A stretch of DNA of 64,000 bases from a bacterium 210917-DFI.7.65 (lineage in GTDB: Bacteria > Bacillota > Clostridia > Oscillospirales > Oscillospiraceae), in NCBI GenBank assembly GCA_020555865.1, contig JAJCJJ010000002.1, forward strand, positions 124,001-188,000, given 5' to 3'. The notes under the pieces are model-generated. The model made no database searches, was not told the DNA's origin, and was given only the letters and a program-made list of their open reading frames with translations. Both the position numbers and the translations under genes were made by a program. Shown piece after piece: positions 24,880-34,312 of this stretch. The stretch's first letter is position 1; every line of letters begins with the position of its first letter.

Positions 24880-25533
24880 TTATTCTTCGATATTCTTCAG
24901 ATCCGGGGAGATGATCAGCGTGGCCTCCGTAGCGGCCTGTACTTCTTCCACAGTGAACTCAGGATTGATCTCCACCAGCTCCAGGCCCTTATCCGTCACA
25001 TTGATTACACCCATTTCGGTGATGATCTTCGTCACGCAGGTCTTGGTGGTCAGAGGCAGGGTGCACTCCTTCAAAATCTTGGGGGTTCCCTTCTGGGTGT
25101 GCTCCATGGCAACGATCACATTCTTTGCGCCGGCACACAGATCCATGGCGCCGCCCATGCCGGGCACCATCTTGCCAGGGATGATCCAGTTAGCCAGGTT
25201 GCCCTTCTCGTCCACCTGCAGGGCGCCCAGAACCGTTGCGTTCACATGGCCGCCGCGGATCAGACCAAAGGAGGTGGCAGAATCGATGAACGCGCCGCCG
25301 GGAGCAATAGAAGAAGGCTGACCGCCTGCATCGACCACGTTGGGATCGGCAACTTCGGGCTTACCACCCTGACCGGCCATACCAACCTCAGCCTGCAGAA
25401 TCACATGTACATCTTCCGGCAGATAAGCGGGAACCATGGTAGGCAAACCAATGCCCAAGTTCACAAAATCGCCGTCTTTGAATTCCTTTGCAACACGCTT
25501 TGCAATATAGCCTTTGATGAGAGCCTTTTCCAT
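24880..25533 (-). CDS. CoA-transferase subunit B (acetoacetate/butyrate type)
   Basis: 217 residues, class I CoA-transferase beta subunit (AtoA/CtfB/ScoB family, usual length about 215-220). The active-site Glu is in ILQAEVGMAGQGG (about residue 50), which forms the covalent CoA thioester. Other family segments are IGLPTMVP, DAGGQP and the late KNVIVAMEHTQKGTPKIL...TDKGLELVEINP. It heads nothing itself: its ATG overlaps the stop of the alpha subunit (TAATG) with GGAGGTAACAAG as ribosome site. Substrate could be acetoacetate, butyrate or another short acyl-CoA; the neighbouring thiolase supports acetoacetate/butyrate metabolism. Confidence 0.92.
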   Translation of the reverse strand: MEKALIKGYIAKRVAKEFKDGDFVNLGIGLPTMVPAYLPEDVHVILQAEVGMAGQGGKPEVADPNVVDAGGQPSSIAPGGAFIDSATSFGLIRGGHVNATVLGALQVDEKGNLANWIIPGKMVPGMGGAMDLCAGAKNVIVAMEHTQKGTPKILKECTLPLTTKTCVTKIITEMGVINVTDKGLELVEINPEFTVEEVQAATEATLIISPDLKNIEE

Positions 25534-26213
25534 TACTTGTTACCTCCATCCACAATGTAATCGACCAGGACATTCTGGATCAGAACTTCGTCCGGGTCCA
25601 TCATGTCGATGACTTCATCTGCCTGGCAAATGACCGTATCGGCAGCGGCAGCCATGACGATATTGAAGTTCCGGGCATCGCCGTGGATCTTCACATTACC
25701 GTACTTATCCGCCACAGAACCGTAGATCAGAGCGACATCCGCACGCAGAGGACGCTCCAGCAGGAATTCCTTGCCGTCAATTGTAATAACTTCCTTCTTA
25801 GTGCCGCCAACGTCTTCAGCGCCCTCGCCTACGGGAGTAGCCAGACCAGTGGGGGTCAAAACGCCGCCCAGGCCATATCCACCTGCACGAATCTTCTCTG
25901 CCATGGAGCCCTGGGGAACCAACGTAACTTTCATGGAACCGTCGTTCATCTTCTGACCAACCTCAGGATTCAGGCCAATGTGCGTAGCCCACAGATGCGC
26001 CACCTGACCATTGTGGATCAGCTCCGCCAGGCTGTGATCGCGCTTGGGATCGCCGCCGTCGTTGCAGATCACCGTCAAATCCTTGACGCCTGCCTCCGCA
26101 ATCGCGTGCAGAACCTCGTTCGGTCCGCCAGCGCTCAGAAAACCGCTGACCATAATGGTCATGCCGTCTTTGATCTGAGCAACCGCCTCGTCCATAGAAA
26201 CAATTTTAGCCAT
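25533..26213 (-). CDS. CoA-transferase subunit A (acetoacetate/butyrate type)
   Basis: 226 residues starting MAKIVSMDEAVAQIKDG, class I CoA-transferase alpha subunit (AtoD/CtfA family). The glycine-rich N-terminal motif VSGFLSAGGPNEVLHA (about 24-39) and PVGEGAED...IDGKEFLLERPLRADVALIYGS are family signatures. It forms an alpha-beta enzyme with the overlapping downstream subunit. A GGAGG lies 11 bases before the ATG; the upstream in-frame ATG (26231) sits too close to it. Transcription starts at a consensus promoter (26289-26316), although the thiolase upstream may contribute read-through. Confidence 0.92.
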   Translation of the reverse strand: MAKIVSMDEAVAQIKDGMTIMVSGFLSAGGPNEVLHAIAEAGVKDLTVICNDGGDPKRDHSLAELIHNGQVAHLWATHIGLNPEVGQKMNDGSMKVTLVPQGSMAEKIRAGGYGLGGVLTPTGLATPVGEGAEDVGGTKKEVITIDGKEFLLERPLRADVALIYGSVADKYGNVKIHGDARNFNIVMAAAADTVICQADEVIDMMDPDEVLIQNVLVDYIVDGGNK

Positions 26214-26288
26214 GAATGCAATACCTCCCATTTTTTATTCACATGGAAGCGTCCCCCCAAAGGCTCGGTTTCCATGTAATCTATTTGT

Positions 26289-26316
26289 ATTATAGCACCT
26301 TTCAGGTAATTATCAA
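26289..26316 (-). promoter_or_regulatory. Promoter of the CoA-transferase operon
   Basis: Minus strand TTGATA, 16 bases, TATAAT. Confidence 0.75.
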
Positions 26317-26360
26317 CTATAATCTCCCTGTTTTTTCACCGTTTTTTGCCCTCTCGCACA

Positions 26361-26392
26361 TACCGGGACAGGGCGTTTGCCCTGTCCCGGTA
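26361..26392. terminator. Strong hairpin after the thiolase gene
   Basis: Perfect stem TACCGGGACAGGGC/GCCCTGTCCCGGTA with a 4-base loop, but without a T tract on either side, so partial termination or RNA processing is possible. Confidence 0.5.
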
Positions 26393-26439
26393 TAGATACG
26401 ATGCAGTTACTGTACTGCGCCGTCAAAGAGTGTTGGCGT

Positions 26440-27699
26440 TCAGCACTTCTCCACGACAACGGCAGTACCCATGCCGCCGCCGATGCACAGAGTAGCCAAA
26501 CCCTTCTTGGCGTCGTCTCTCTTCTGCATCTCATGCAGCAGAGTGACAATGATACGGGCACCGGATGCGCCGACGGGATGTCCCAAGGAAATGGCACCAC
26601 CGTTGACATTGACCTTGGCCATGTCAAAGCCCAGCTCACGGCCCACAGCGATGGACTGTGCAGCAAAAGCCTCGTTGGCTTCCACCAGATCAATGTCCTC
26701 GATGCTCACGCCGGCAGCTGCCATGGCATTGCGGGAAGCAGGAACGGGACCGACGCCCATGATCTTGGGATCAACGCCGCCCTGGCCGTAACCGATCAGC
26801 TTGGCCATGGGTTTGAGGCCGTACTTCTCCACCGCCTCAGCAGAGGCCAGAACCAGCGCCGCAGCGCCGTCGTTGATGCCGGAAGCATTGGCCGCAGTAA
26901 CGCGCTGAACATGCTTCTTGGTATCTGCCTCATGAACTCCGGTCAGCTCAAACGTATGGACCACTTCATCCTCGACGCCCTCGGGGCCGACAGGGAATGC
27001 GCCGCGCAGCTTGGAGATGCTCTCCGCCGTCACGCCGGCCTTGGGATACTCGTCCACTTTGAACTCGACAATTTCCTTCTTCTTCTTGACCGGCACTGCA
27101 ACGATCTCGTCCACAAATTTGCCGGCAGCCTGGGCAGCCTCAGTCTTCTGCTGGGAAGCAGCAGCGAAAGCGTCCTGCTCTTCGCGGGTGATGCCCCAGA
27201 TATCATTGATATTTTCAGCAGTGGTGCCCATGTGGTAGTTGTTGTAAGCTTCCCACAGGCCGTCCTTGATCATGGTATCCACCATCTGGGTGTTGCCCAT
27301 GCGGGCGCCGTAGCGGCCGGAAGGAATGGCGTAGGGCGCTGCGGACATGTTCTCGGTACCGCCGCAGACAACGATATTGGCATCGCCGGCCTTGATGGCG
27401 CGGGCACCTTCAATGACGGACTTCATGCCGGAGCCGCACACCATGCCGACCGTGTAGGCGGGAACGGAGAAAGGCAGGCCGGCTTTGACGCCCACCTGGC
27501 GGGCAACGTTCTGCCCCTGAGCAGCCGTCAGGATGCAACCGAACATCAGTTCGTCCACCTGCTCGGGCTTGACGCCGGCGCGGTTCATAGCTTCCTTGAC
27601 CACGATGGCACCCAGATCGGCAGCGGGAACATCCTTCAGGGAGCCACCAAAGGAACCGATTGCAGTTCTGCAGCAATTGACAATATAAACTTCAGACAC
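26440..27699 (-). CDS. Acetyl-CoA acetyltransferase (thiolase) with an extra loop
   Basis: 419 residues, degradative/biosynthetic thiolase family; condenses two acetyl-CoA to acetoacetyl-CoA or the reverse. Active-site Cys is C88 in VCGSGMKSV; His is in GGAISLGHPVGASG and the second Cys in CIGGGMGTAV near the end. The GTG start follows AGGAGGTATCTCAC; the length exceeds the usual 390-395 because of about 24 additional residues at 237-266 (acidic DEVVHTFELTGVHEADTKKH) between LRGAF and NASGINDGAAA. The gene has its own consensus promoter and faces the CoA-transferase operon downstream on the same strand. Confidence 0.95.
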   Translation of the reverse strand: MSEVYIVNCCRTAIGSFGGSLKDVPAADLGAIVVKEAMNRAGVKPEQVDELMFGCILTAAQGQNVARQVGVKAGLPFSVPAYTVGMVCGSGMKSVIEGARAIKAGDANIVVCGGTENMSAAPYAIPSGRYGARMGNTQMVDTMIKDGLWEAYNNYHMGTTAENINDIWGITREEQDAFAAASQQKTEAAQAAGKFVDEIVAVPVKKKKEIVEFKVDEYPKAGVTAESISKLRGAFPVGPEGVEDEVVHTFELTGVHEADTKKHVQRVTAANASGINDGAAALVLASAEAVEKYGLKPMAKLIGYGQGGVDPKIMGVGPVPASRNAMAAAGVSIEDIDLVEANEAFAAQSIAVGRELGFDMAKVNVNGGAISLGHPVGASGARIIVTLLHEMQKRDDAKKGLATLCIGGGMGTAVVVEKC

Positions 27700-27731
27700 G
27701 TGAGATACCTCCTAAAAGATTTGGTAATTTT

Positions 27732-27760
27732 AGTTTACTCGCAATTTATCTAAATGTCAA
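27732..27760 (-). promoter_or_regulatory. Promoter of the thiolase gene
   Basis: Minus strand TTGACA, 17 bases, TAAACT, about 30 bases before the start codon. Confidence 0.8.
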
Positions 27761-27891
27761 CAGACAACACTTCCGAGATATGGGGATTTCGCACATATTG
27801 TTAAAAAAATCACAATATTTACATTTAATAGCGTCCATAAAATCTCTTTTTTCCTATCTTCTTTTTCCTATTTTATCATTTTTATACAAAA

Positions 27892-27924
27892 ACACCCGGA
27901 ACGGATCCTCTCCGCTCCGGGTGT
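27892..27924 (-). terminator. Terminator of the glmU-mfd-SurA operon
   Basis: Minus strand stem AACACCCGGA/TCCGGGTGTT with an inner loop, followed by TTTTTG. Confidence 0.75.
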
Positions 27925-27935
27925 TAACCGCAAAC

Positions 27936-28766
27936 TCAGCCCTCCGCTGTGGAACCTTCTGCAGAAGATGCGTCCGTTTCCGGCACGTCCAATGCGCTGC
28001 GCAGTTCCAACAGAGCCGGGTAGAACGAGGCCACATCAATCGCCTCATAACTCTCCGTCTTTGTAATTTCCAGACCGCTGATGTAGTCGTTCACATAATC
28101 ATAGACCGCACCGTAGCTGGTATCCTCATAATACGACAGCAGTTCTTCTTCTCCCAAATCTGTATAGCTGTTGCGCTCGGCAAAAGCAGCCAGGTTTTCT
28201 TCGGTGGGTTCCAGCTCGCCCCCCTCCGCCAGCAGTTTCTGGCACAAATTTGCATAGAGGTATGGAACGGTGCTGTCCTTTTTCAGCAGTTCCTCATTCA
28301 GCCCGGCATACGCAAGCATGTAGCGATACACTTCCTCGCTGCCATAGTATTCCACATAATACTCATGCATGCTGTCCATGACTGCTGCCTGCTCTTCCGA
28401 CAGTGTAATGCCCTGCTCCTTTGCCAGCAATTCCACCGCCGCATACTGCGTAGCATAATCGTCGGCCTGGGCCGTGGCATAATCGCCCACCGTCAAATCC
28501 GCCGTCATGGCCATACTCCAGTCGCTGATGCCATAATACTGATAAAACCCATCACACACGGAAGCCAGCCAATACAGGTATTCCCCCGCCGTCACATCCG
28601 CGTCACCCACCTGCATTACCACAGTGTCCGCTTTCAGTCCACTGGCCTTGGCCGTGATCAGCGCGCCGCCATTCATCGCCTGAATGGCGCTGCCGCCGAA
28701 CCATCCCACCAAAATCAGCACAAGACACACGATCAGAGCGACCGCTCTGCTTTTCAACCCTTCCAT
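27936..28766 (-). CDS. SurA-N-like membrane-anchored foldase/chaperone
   Basis: 276 residues. A single N-terminal membrane segment (residues 9-30, VALIVCLVLILVGWFGG) anchors an extracellular helical domain that resembles SurA/trigger-factor type chaperone modules (TADLTVGDYATAQADDYATQYAAVELLAKEQGITLSEEQ). There is no PPIase parvulin domain after it, unlike PrsA. The C-terminus is a low-complexity tail (TDASSAEGSTAEG). It is the last gene of a conserved run with mfd immediately upstream (118 bases), where SurA-like or PrsA genes are often found in Clostridia. Substrates are unknown. The start is the ATG at MEGLKSRA; the stop is followed by a terminator. Confidence 0.8.
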   Translation of the reverse strand: MEGLKSRAVALIVCLVLILVGWFGGSAIQAMNGGALITAKASGLKADTVVMQVGDADVTAGEYLYWLASVCDGFYQYYGISDWSMAMTADLTVGDYATAQADDYATQYAAVELLAKEQGITLSEEQAAVMDSMHEYYVEYYGSEEVYRYMLAYAGLNEELLKKDSTVPYLYANLCQKLLAEGGELEPTEENLAAFAERNSYTDLGEEELLSYYEDTSYGAVYDYVNDYISGLEITKTESYEAIDVASFYPALLELRSALDVPETDASSAEGSTAEG

Positions 28767-28884
28767 AAATCAAAACATCCTTTCCCGCTGTTTGCCACGC
28801 ACAGGAGCGCACGCATAAATCTTTGGTTATTTTATCATCTTTCCGGCTCTGCCACAAGTCCTTTTTGCAGCGCACACCCTTTTC

Positions 28885-31800
28885 TCAGGATGCGCCAGCC
28901 AACACATCCACCAGAGCGGCGCATTCTTCCAGCACATCTGCCTTCGGCGGCAACACCAGTGTCAGCGCCGGTGCCGCACCGGCGTCCAGACGCAGCCGGG
29001 AATGGTATTTTTTCATACCGCACACGGCCGAAAGCTGCTTGAGATCCACCTCGCCCAGCGCAAAGCGCACCCGGGCTTCTTTCTGTGTGATCTCCGTAAT
29101 CCCCACCTTGGCCGCCGCCGCGCGCAGCAGCGCCACGTCCAGCAGCGCCAGCACACTTTTCGGCGCGTCGCCGTACCGGTCCAGCAATTCATCCATCAAA
29201 TCGTCGGCATCTTCGCGGCTGCGAATGGCCGCGATGCGGCGGTAAAGATCCATACGCTGCTCTGCTGAGGCCACGTAACGCTCCGGGATGTTGGCAGATA
29301 CGTTGAGATCCGCCGTGCATTCCCGTTCCTTCCGCTTTTCCTGCCCCTGCTCCTCCAGCACGGCATCTTCCAGTAATTTGAGATACATGTCGTAGCCCAC
29401 ACTCATCAAAAAACCAGACTGCTCCGGGCCGAGGATATTGCCTGCCCCGCGGATCTCCAGATCACGCATGGCAATTTTGAAACCGGAGCCGAACTCCACA
29501 TATTCCCGAATCGCCGACAGGCGCTTATCCGCCGTTTCCGACAAAACCTTTCCCCTGCGGTAAGTAAGATAGGCAAAAGCCCTGCGGGCGCCGCGGCCGA
29601 TACGCCCGCGAATCTGGTGCAGCTGCGCCAGCCCCAGATGGTCAGCGTCTTCAATAATCAGTGTATTGACATTGGGAATGTCAATACCAGTTTCAATAAT
29701 GGTCGTACATACCAGCACCTGGGTCTGTCCATCACTGACCCCCTGCATCACCGCCGAGAGCTGTTGCTCGCTGAGTTTTCCGTGCGCAGTCGCCACCTGC
29801 ACTTCTTCCCCCAGCATCTCCCGGATCCGCGCCGCGGTGCGGTCAATGGTGTCCACCCGGTTGTGCAGATAATAAACCTGCCCGCCACGCTGCACTTCCC
29901 GGCGGATTGCATCAGCCAGGATGCTCCAATCGTGTTCAAGCACATAAGTCTGCACCGGCAGGCGGTTTTTGGGCGGCGTTTCAATCACGCTCATATCCCG
30001 CACACCAGAAAGCGCCATGTTCAGCGTCCGCGGGATGGGTGTGGCCGAGAGCGTCAGCACATCCACCTGTCGGGCCATCTCCTTGAGTTTCTCCTTATGC
30101 GTCACCCCGAAACGCTGCTCCTCATCAATTACCAAAAGCCCAAGATCCTTAAACTGCACGCTTTTCTGCAGCAGCCGGTGAGTGCCGATCAAAAGATCGA
30201 TACTGCCGGCCTTGAGGGACTGCAGGATCTTTTTGCTCTGCGCAGCGGTCTGAAAGCGGCTGAGTACTGCGATGTTCACAGGAAACGCGCGGAAACGGTT
30301 CATCGCCGTGGCGTAGTGCTGCTGAGCCAGTACCGTGGTGGGTACCAGAATAGCAGCCTGTTTTCCATCCAGGATACATTTCATCACCGCCCGCAGGGCC
30401 ACTTCCGTCTTACCGTAGCCCACATCACCGCACAGCAGACGGTCCATGGGCACGCTTCGTTCCATGTCCCCCTTGATCTCGCGGATACAGCGCAGCTGAT
30501 CTTCTGTCTCAGCATAAGGGAATGCCTCCTCAAATTCCGCCTGCCACGGAGAATCCGGCGAAAAAGCGAACCCCTGCTTTTTCTGCCGCTCAGCATACAG
30601 CCGGATCAGCCCCTTGGCCAGATCTTTGGCCGCTGCCTTGGCTTTGCTTTTGCTGCGTGCCCAGTCCGTACCGCCGAGCTTATTCAGCCGGGTCTTTTCG
30701 TGGTCCTCTCCGCCGCCGATGTACTTGCTCACCAGGTCGAGCTGCGTAGCGGGGACATACAGGCAGTCGCTGCCGGCATAGGCAATCTTGATGTAATCCC
30801 GATCCGCGCCGTCCACAGTCATCTTTGAAATGCCCACAAAGCGTCCCACTCCATGATGCGCATGTACCACTAGGTCGCCGGGGGAAAGATCTGTATAGGA
30901 CTGCAGCTTCTGCCGATTCGATTTGGCCTTTTGGGCCGGCGGCTTCCTCCCGCTCTGGGCCAGAAGCTGCCCCTCCGTCAGCACTGCCAGGGACAACTGC
31001 GGATACTCGATACCCGCCGACAGAGCGCCCAGGCTGATCTGGGCCTGCCTTGCCCCGGGCAGGCTGCTGCATTGAAAATCCAGTGCAGCGGGCACTTTTT
31101 TCTCTTCCAGCAGCCGCTTGAGATTTTTTGCCCGCGCTTCGCTGCCGCACAGGACCAGCACACGGTACCCGGCCTCCAGATACTGCTCCATATCGGAAAC
31201 CGCCGTTTCAAGGCTGCCGCCGTAGGATGAAAGCTGTTTGGCATTCAGCTGCAGCAGCGTACGGGGCGGAAACGGATAGCGGGACGTGGGCAGGGACGCA
31301 AGCATATAAACCGGCCTGTCCGCCAGCGTGCTCCAAAGTTCTTCCGCCGTCGCCGCCAGCCCAGCCCACTCGCCGCAGAGCACACCGGCTTTCAGCAGGG
31401 CTTCCACATCTTCCTTCACTTGCCAGAGAACATTTTTCAGATGCTCCATCACCCTTGCGCTGTCACAGATACACACCATGGCATCCGAAGCAAGATACTC
31501 CAAGGGTATGGCTCTTTCTTCGTAAATGGCCGCCATATAGCGGTCCAGACCGCCACGCAGCGCGTTCTGCCGCAAAAGCTCCGCGTCGGCCTTCAGCCGG
31601 CCGATCAGCTCGTCGCTGCCGGAGCGCTTTTTATTGGACAGCTTTCCTGCCATAGCCTCCAGTTTTTCCGCCAACGCCGTGCTCCCGCCGGGTGTCATGG
31701 CCGGCAGCACTTCTCCAGCCGGCAGCAAGCAGATTTGCTCCATATTGTGCACGCGCCGCTGGCTCGCCAAATCAAAGGCTCCCATGGCATCCACTTCATC

Positions 31801-32391
31801 ACCGAAAAATTCCACGCGCACCGGCGCTTCCATGCCTGGGCCAAACACATCCAAAATGCCGCCGCGCAGCGCAAACTGCCCCATACCCTCCACTTGCTGG
31901 CAGCGGGTATAGCCCAGATGGACCAGCCGCTCGCCCAACGCATTCAAATCCACCGTGTCGGACAGATGCAGCCTCAGCACATGGTTCATCAGCACCTCTT
32001 TGGGCAGCGTACGCTGCACCAGCGCTTCCGGCGCAGCAACCACAATGCGGGGCTGCTCCTGTGCCATGCAGTAAAGCGCCTCCACTCGCCGCTGTTCCCA
32101 TTCGCGGGAAGCTGTCGCTGCCGCGTGGAACTGGAACTCCCGACTCGGCAGCAGCAACGGTACAATGCCGGTGAAATTCTGCAGATCCGCCGCCATGCGG
32201 CGCGCCTCTCCCTCATCACTGCACACCACCAGAAGAGGCCGCTTTTCCTGCGCCAGCAATGCCGCGCAGACATGGGCACGGTGCACCGGTCCCAGGCCCG
32301 TCATGGCCGCCGGACAACCTCCATTTTCCGCGCAGTGCAGCAGCTCTGCTGCCTCCGGAATCTCCTGCAACGCTTCGATCAGCTTCTCCAT
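28885..32391 (-). CDS. mfd: Transcription-repair coupling factor Mfd
   Basis: 1168 residues, full length. Mfd removes RNA polymerase stalled at lesions and recruits UvrA. In order: UvrB-homology domains (about 1-430), the RNA polymerase-interacting CarD-like domain (LSPGDLVVHAHHGVGRFVGI, near 505), the translocase with LLCGDVGYGKTEVALRA (Walker A) and VIDEEQRFGV (DEEQ), helicase C-terminal motifs (TTIIETGIDIP, GRIGRGARRAFAY) and the TRCF domain. The start MEKLIEALQE follows AGGAGGAATTC; the longer upstream frame lacks a ribosome site. It is in an operon with pth 108 bases upstream and the SurA-like gene downstream. Confidence 0.97.
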   Translation of the reverse strand: MEKLIEALQEIPEAAELLHCAENGGCPAAMTGLGPVHRAHVCAALLAQEKRPLLVVCSDEGEARRMAADLQNFTGIVPLLLPSREFQFHAAATASREWEQRRVEALYCMAQEQPRIVVAAPEALVQRTLPKEVLMNHVLRLHLSDTVDLNALGERLVHLGYTRCQQVEGMGQFALRGGILDVFGPGMEAPVRVEFFGDEVDAMGAFDLASQRRVHNMEQICLLPAGEVLPAMTPGGSTALAEKLEAMAGKLSNKKRSGSDELIGRLKADAELLRQNALRGGLDRYMAAIYEERAIPLEYLASDAMVCICDSARVMEHLKNVLWQVKEDVEALLKAGVLCGEWAGLAATAEELWSTLADRPVYMLASLPTSRYPFPPRTLLQLNAKQLSSYGGSLETAVSDMEQYLEAGYRVLVLCGSEARAKNLKRLLEEKKVPAALDFQCSSLPGARQAQISLGALSAGIEYPQLSLAVLTEGQLLAQSGRKPPAQKAKSNRQKLQSYTDLSPGDLVVHAHHGVGRFVGISKMTVDGADRDYIKIAYAGSDCLYVPATQLDLVSKYIGGGEDHEKTRLNKLGGTDWARSKSKAKAAAKDLAKGLIRLYAERQKKQGFAFSPDSPWQAEFEEAFPYAETEDQLRCIREIKGDMERSVPMDRLLCGDVGYGKTEVALRAVMKCILDGKQAAILVPTTVLAQQHYATAMNRFRAFPVNIAVLSRFQTAAQSKKILQSLKAGSIDLLIGTHRLLQKSVQFKDLGLLVIDEEQRFGVTHKEKLKEMARQVDVLTLSATPIPRTLNMALSGVRDMSVIETPPKNRLPVQTYVLEHDWSILADAIRREVQRGGQVYYLHNRVDTIDRTAARIREMLGEEVQVATAHGKLSEQQLSAVMQGVSDGQTQVLVCTTIIETGIDIPNVNTLIIEDADHLGLAQLHQIRGRIGRGARRAFAYLTYRRGKVLSETADKRLSAIREYVEFGSGFKIAMRDLEIRGAGNILGPEQSGFLMSVGYDMYLKLLEDAVLEEQGQEKRKERECTADLNVSANIPERYVASAEQRMDLYRRIAAIRSREDADDLMDELLDRYGDAPKSVLALLDVALLRAAAAKVGITEITQKEARVRFALGEVDLKQLSAVCGMKKYHSRLRLDAGAAPALTLVLPPKADVLEECAALVDVLAGAS

Positions 32392-32498
32392 GAATTCCTC
32401 CTCCCCCTGCACAACAGGCAGCGGCAGTCCGCGCTGCCCGGTAGGGAAGCGCGCACTGCTCATATGGTTTCTCTTTCTTTATTCGATAGCGTGCTGCT

Positions 32499-33089
32499 TC
32501 AGTTGAAGCGGCTCATAGCAGCGGCGCAGCCTTCAGAAATCACGCATTCGGCAGCATCCAAGCCGCGCCGGCTCGTTTCTTCCAGCGTTTTCCATTCCGC
32601 CGCCGTAGGACGGCCCAGCACCCAGGCCGCCAGATCATAGTCCGGATTCGGCTTTTCCCCCACACCGATTTTGACCCGGGGAAAGCCGTCGCTGCCCAAG
32701 CAGGCAATGATATTCTTGACCCCGTTGTGGCCGCCGGCGCTGCCGCCTGGCCGCACCCGCAGTTTCCCAACAGGCAGGGAAATATCATCAAAAATTACCA
32801 GTACCCGCTCCGGCGGGATTTTATAAAACGCCGCCGCCTGCTGCACCGCCTGGCCGCTTCGGTTCATCATGGTTTGCGGCTTGAGCACCAGCACCCGGCT
32901 GCCGCCCAGGCGCACCTCACCCGTCAGGGCTTGGAACTTGAGCCGGTTCAAACGGACACCGCAGCGCTCTTCCAGCGCATCTGCAGCATGAAACCCCACA
33001 TTGTGGCGTGTGCTGCTGTATTGTATGCCAGGATTGCCCAAGCATACCACCAGCCACTCCACCGCGCCGCCTTTTTTCTTCAGGAACAT
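32499..33089 (-). CDS. pth: Peptidyl-tRNA hydrolase
   Basis: 196 residues. Releases peptides from peptidyl-tRNA dropped by ribosomes. The signature WLVVCLGNPGIQYSSTRHNVGFHAAD has the catalytic His (H in TRHNVG), and a second motif FDDISLPVGKLRVRPGGSAGGHNGVKNI holds the Asp and the glycine loop. The body is standard length. The ATG follows GAGGAGGGATCCG. A possible GTG start (VEWLVV) is closer to the conserved part, but its ribosome site is weaker. Neighbours are prs upstream and mfd downstream, the usual Firmicutes order. Confidence 0.95.
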   Translation of the reverse strand: MFLKKKGGAVEWLVVCLGNPGIQYSSTRHNVGFHAADALEERCGVRLNRLKFQALTGEVRLGGSRVLVLKPQTMMNRSGQAVQQAAAFYKIPPERVLVIFDDISLPVGKLRVRPGGSAGGHNGVKNIIACLGSDGFPRVKIGVGEKPNPDYDLAAWVLGRPTAAEWKTLEETSRRGLDAAECVISEGCAAAMSRFN

Positions 33090-33189
33090 CGGATCCCTCC
33101 TCAAAATGCTTGAACATGAAAAAGCGCCCCACAAGCGCACACCTGCATAGCACACGGCCCATGACGCTTTTGCCGTCCTCAAACGGAAC

Positions 33190-33218
33190 GGAAAGGAGGG
33201 GCAAAGCCCCTCCTTTCC
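33190..33218 (-). terminator. Hairpin between prs and pth
   Basis: Perfect 13-bp stem GGAAAGGAGGGGC/GCCCCTCCTTTCC with an AAA loop; no T tract, so it may attenuate or stabilise rather than stop the transcript. Confidence 0.5.
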
Positions 33219-33229
33219 TCAGCAATTGC

Positions 33230-34189
33230 TCAGCTAAAAAGTTTGGACACCGACAGGTCGCTGTAAATACGCTCGATCGCCTCGGCAAACATGTGCGCCA
33301 CAGAGAGGTACTTGATCTTGGGGCACTGGTTGGCCGGCACTGCGGGAATCGTATTGAGGAAAGCCATCTCATTGATCGGGCTTTCGTTCAACCGCTCCAA
33401 CGCCGGGCCGGAAAGCACGGCATGCGATGCACAGGCATGGACAGAGTTGGCGCCGCCCACATCAATAATGGCCTTGGCCGCATTGCAGATGCTGCCGGCC
33501 GTGTCCACCATATCGTCGAAAAGGATGCAGTCGCGGCCCTTCACATCGCCGATGATGTTCATAACCTCGCAGGAATTGGCCTTGGGACGGCGCTTGTCTA
33601 CAATGGCCAGACTCATGCCCAGTTTCTGGGCAAAAGCGCGGGCGCGGGACACGGAACCGACGTCCGGAGAAACGACCACCATCTCCTCGGCCTGCGCGCC
33701 GAACAGCTCGCCGTAATAATCCACGAAAATAGGATTGCCCAGCAGGTTGTCCACAGGAATATCGAAAAAGCCCTGAATCTGCGCAGCATGCAGATCCATA
33801 GTCAACACGCGATCTGCGCCGGCCGCCACGATCATATTGGCCACCAGCTTTGCCGAAATCGGGTCTCTCGCCTTGGCCTTCCGGTCCTGGCGGGCATAGC
33901 CGAAATAGGGAATCACGGCGGTGATCCGGCCGGCCGAGGCGCGCTTGAGCGCGTCGATCATCACCAGCATTTCCATCAGGTTGTCATTTACGGGGTTGCA
34001 GGTGGACTGAATGACGAACACGTCGCTTCCGCGGACACTCTCATACAGAGAAGCATAGCACTCACCATCGGCAAATTTGCCGACCTCCGAGTCGCCCAGT
34101 TTCGTGTTCAGATGCTGGCAGATCTCCTGCGCCAGCACGCGATTGGAGTTACCAGCAAAGATCTTGATGTCCTTACCATGTGCAATCAT
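33230..34189 (-). CDS. prs: Ribose-phosphate pyrophosphokinase
   Basis: 319 residues. Makes PRPP from ribose 5-phosphate and ATP for purine, pyrimidine, histidine and NAD synthesis. The ATP/Rib-5-P loop YFGYARQDRKAKARDPIS, the metal/pyrophosphate segment MDLHAAQIQGFFDIPVDNL and the PRPP-binding DCILFDDMVDTAGSI are all conserved. The ATG is preceded by GAGAGGTACTTTGGA. Gene order glmU-prs-pth-mfd matches Firmicutes. The spacing to glmU (123 bases) and a hairpin before pth suggest possible internal control. Confidence 0.97.
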   Translation of the reverse strand: MIAHGKDIKIFAGNSNRVLAQEICQHLNTKLGDSEVGKFADGECYASLYESVRGSDVFVIQSTCNPVNDNLMEMLVMIDALKRASAGRITAVIPYFGYARQDRKAKARDPISAKLVANMIVAAGADRVLTMDLHAAQIQGFFDIPVDNLLGNPIFVDYYGELFGAQAEEMVVVSPDVGSVSRARAFAQKLGMSLAIVDKRRPKANSCEVMNIIGDVKGRDCILFDDMVDTAGSICNAAKAIIDVGGANSVHACASHAVLSGPALERLNESPINEMAFLNTIPAVPANQCPKIKYLSVAHMFAEAIERIYSDLSVSKLFS

Positions 34190-34312
34190 TCCAAAGTACC
34201 TCTCTTTTTCATTTTTGGGATTCTCATTGGTTGGTTCTGGTAATCAGATCCGTATGTATCTTATCACCGGCCTGGGAGCCGACGGTAAAACCTGTTATTT
34301 CAGCCGCGCTGC

